Source of the DNA: Microbacteriaceae bacterium
GTDB taxonomy: Bacteria > Actinomycetota > Actinomycetes > Actinomycetales > Microbacteriaceae
Length of the DNA stretch: 5,667 nt
NCBI GenBank assembly: GCA_025463615.1
Contig: JAODAU010000164.1
Location: 1 to 5,667, forward strand
Reading direction: 5' to 3'
The translations under genes and the position numbers were made by a program. Shown piece after piece: positions 4,805 to 5,667 of the stretch (position 1 is the first letter of the stretch; every line of letters starts with the position of its first letter). Below the pieces are notes generated by a model. That model saw nothing but the letters and a program-made list of their open reading frames with translations, was not told the origin of the DNA and made no database searches.

Positions 4805-5454
4805 GACAACGTCTCGTCGTAGTGCCGCAGCAGGTCGGCCGGGTCGTCCCAGACGAAGAACGCGCCGGCGTCGAACAGTTCGAGCGCGCCGGTGCCGCCC
4901 GAGCGAAGGGCGACGCAGCGCACCCCGGCACGCACGCCCGCCTGCACGTCCCAGAGCGAGTCGCCCACGAACACGGCCTCGGATGCCTCCACCCCGGCCC
5001 GCTCGAGTGCGACGTGCACGATGTCGGGCTCGGGCTTCGCGGTGTCGACGTCCTCGGACGAGGTCACGGCGTAGACCTCGTCGTCGATGCGCAGCACGCG
5101 GCGCAGGACCGCCAGCTCGTCTTCGGGTGCGGAGGTCGCCAGCACCGGCCGCTGACCGCGCTTCGCGACCTCCCGCACAAGCTCCCTCGCGCCGTCGAGC
5201 GGGCGCAGCGCCGGGCTCAGCTCGTCGTAGAAGCGCGAGTGGAGCTCCTTGGCCCGATCCCCCAGAGCCTCGGCCTCGTCGCCGAGCAGCGTCTCGAGCA
5301 GCTTCGCCGAGTCCATGCCGATCGCTCCGTGGATGCGCCACGCGTCGACCGGGCGCTCGAGCTCGCCCAGGGCGCGGGTCCACGCCTCGACGTGGGTGTA
5401 GTTGGAGTCGACGAGCGTGCCGTCGACATCGAAAAGCACAGCGCGAACGGTCAT
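4801..5454 (-). CDS. HAD-family hydrolase (phosphoglycolate phosphatase-like)
   Basis: This 217-aa haloacid dehalogenase superfamily phosphatase has all four motifs. Motif I is FDVDGTLVDS (nucleophile Asp9, acid Asp11), motif II is VLATSAP (Ser/Thr near 107-108), motif III is Lys140 in DTAKPEPD, and motif IV is VGDSLWD (Asp165, Asp169) binding magnesium. A helical cap lies at about 16-85, as in the Gph/beta-phosphoglucomutase-like subfamily, so a small soluble phosphate ester is the likely substrate; which one is unknown. ATG 5454..5452 is chosen because the domain begins at once and a TAnnnT -10 lies seven bases upstream. The open frame continues to 5583, but that extension (Arg/Ala/Gly-rich) lacks HAD features and would run through the promoter of the divergent dehydrogenase gene. 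It is convergent with the desaturase, sharing three bases at the stops. Confidence 0.9.
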   Translation of the reverse strand: MTVRAVLFDVDGTLVDSNYTHVEAWTRALGELERPVDAWRIHGAIGMDSAKLLETLLGDEAEALGDRAKELHSRFYDELSPALRPLDGARELVREVAKRGQRPVLATSAPEDELAVLRRVLRIDDEVYAVTSSEDVDTAKPEPDIVHVALERAGVEASEAVFVGDSLWDVQAGVRAGVRCVALRSGGTGALELFDAGAFFVWDDPADLLRHYDETLS

Positions 5455-5461
5455 GACCACG

Positions 5462-5467
5462 AGGCTA
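5462..5467 (-). promoter_or_regulatory. Probable -10 element, leaderless start of HAD gene
   Basis: On the minus strand TAGCCT (5467..5462) is followed by seven bases and ATG 5454. No Shine-Dalgarno is present. This supports the short form of the protein and a leaderless mRNA. No clear -35 is seen. Confidence 0.45.
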
Positions 5468-5545
5468 GCCGTCACCGCCGCGCGCTTTCGCTCCCTTGCC
5501 AAGCGGCGGAAAACGGGTAGGCCGACGCATGCCGCCGCGCAACCC

Positions 5546-5574
5546 CTGCCACCACCGGATTGCGCGCGTACGGT
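5546..5574 (+). promoter_or_regulatory. Promoter of the dehydrogenase gene, leaderless
   Basis: CTGCCA (5546-5551; four of six matches to TTGACA) and TACGGT (5569-5574) are spaced by 17 bases. The -10 ends seven bases before ATG 5582, so the mRNA would begin at the start codon. No Shine-Dalgarno precedes the gene. This is the best-formed promoter in the window. Confidence 0.5.
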
Positions 5575-5581
5575 CCGGTGC

Positions 5582-5667
5582 ATGAGAGCCCTTACCTACC
5601 AGGCGAAGCGATCCGTGAGCGTCGAGACCGTGCCCGACCCCATCATCCTCGAGCCGACCGACGCCAT
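5582..5667 (+). CDS. Zinc-dependent alcohol dehydrogenase-like protein, 5' part
   Basis: The 28 complete codons give MRALTYQAKRSVSVETVPDP and then IILEPTDA. This is the typical first strand pair of the GroES-like domain of medium-chain, zinc-dependent dehydrogenases (compare M-A/R-L-x-Y, x-V-x-V-E-x-V-P-D-P-x-I). Those enzymes oxidise alcohols or aldehydes with NAD(P). The opening resembles the glutathione-independent formaldehyde dehydrogenase/threonine dehydrogenase-like branch, but the zinc ligands and Rossmann domain lie beyond the window. The start follows a leaderless-type promoter and is divergent from the HAD gene across a 127-base gap. Confidence 0.75.
   Translation, partial: MRALTYQAKRSVSVETVPDPIILEPTDA

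Noticed and set aside
3557..5383. Very long minus-strand open frame continuing upstream of the MmcQ/YjbR gene across the desaturase
   Set aside because: The extension is Arg/Gly/Ala-rich with no domain, lies antisense to a desaturase with all histidine boxes, and part of it even overlaps the HAD gene. It is an artefact of GC-rich DNA.
4078..5520. Long plus-strand open frame across the desaturase and opposite the HAD gene
   Set aside because: Its translation is low-complexity Arg/Pro/His-rich, while the desaturase frame and the minus-strand HAD frame carry intact family motifs throughout.
5455..5583. N-terminal extension of the HAD protein to an ATG at 5583
   Set aside because: The extra 43 residues are not HAD-like, the leaderless -10 favours ATG 5454, and the extension would run through the dehydrogenase promoter to its start codon.

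Overview
The window is GC-rich, densely packed bacterial DNA. Its codon use, short intergenic gaps, promoters of the TAnnnT type sitting 6-7 bases before ATG, and protein types point to an actinomycete, most likely a Microbacteriaceae-like member of the Micrococcales. The family-level placement is inference. No rRNA, tRNA, CRISPR array, transposase or phage gene is visible.

Layout, left to right. Only the start codon and a strong ribosome binding site of a leftward gene are visible at positions 1-15. It is divergent from a rightward pair: a compact FtsX/MacB-type ABC permease (153-1568) and a small PGPGW-motif membrane protein (1571-1930). The permease has no ATPase partner in the window. The 311-base gap 1931-2241 is the most unusual part. 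Its first half reads, on the minus strand, like a fragment of a real protein. Its second half holds a promoter-like site, a 19-codon ORF with a perfect AGGAGG, and three segments able to form mutually exclusive hairpins, one of which would mask the start of the next gene.

That next gene (2242-3141) is a patatin-like protein whose expected catalytic Asp is Asn and whose glycine-rich oxyanion loop is altered. It overlaps tail-to-tail with a leftward MmcQ/YjbR-family gene (3122-3556). Divergent from the latter is a membrane fatty acid desaturase with three histidine boxes (3710-4804). Its stop codon interlocks with that of a leftward HAD-family phosphatase (4801-5454). The window ends in the first 28 codons of a zinc-dependent alcohol dehydrogenase-like gene (from 5582).

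The genes do not form one pathway. The only clear operon is permease plus PGPGW protein. The patatin-like protein and the desaturase both belong to families acting on lipids, but they are separated by an opposite-strand gene, so a shared role is speculative. The best candidate for something undescribed is the putative leader-peptide/alternative-hairpin switch at about 2069-2241 in front of the patatin-like gene.
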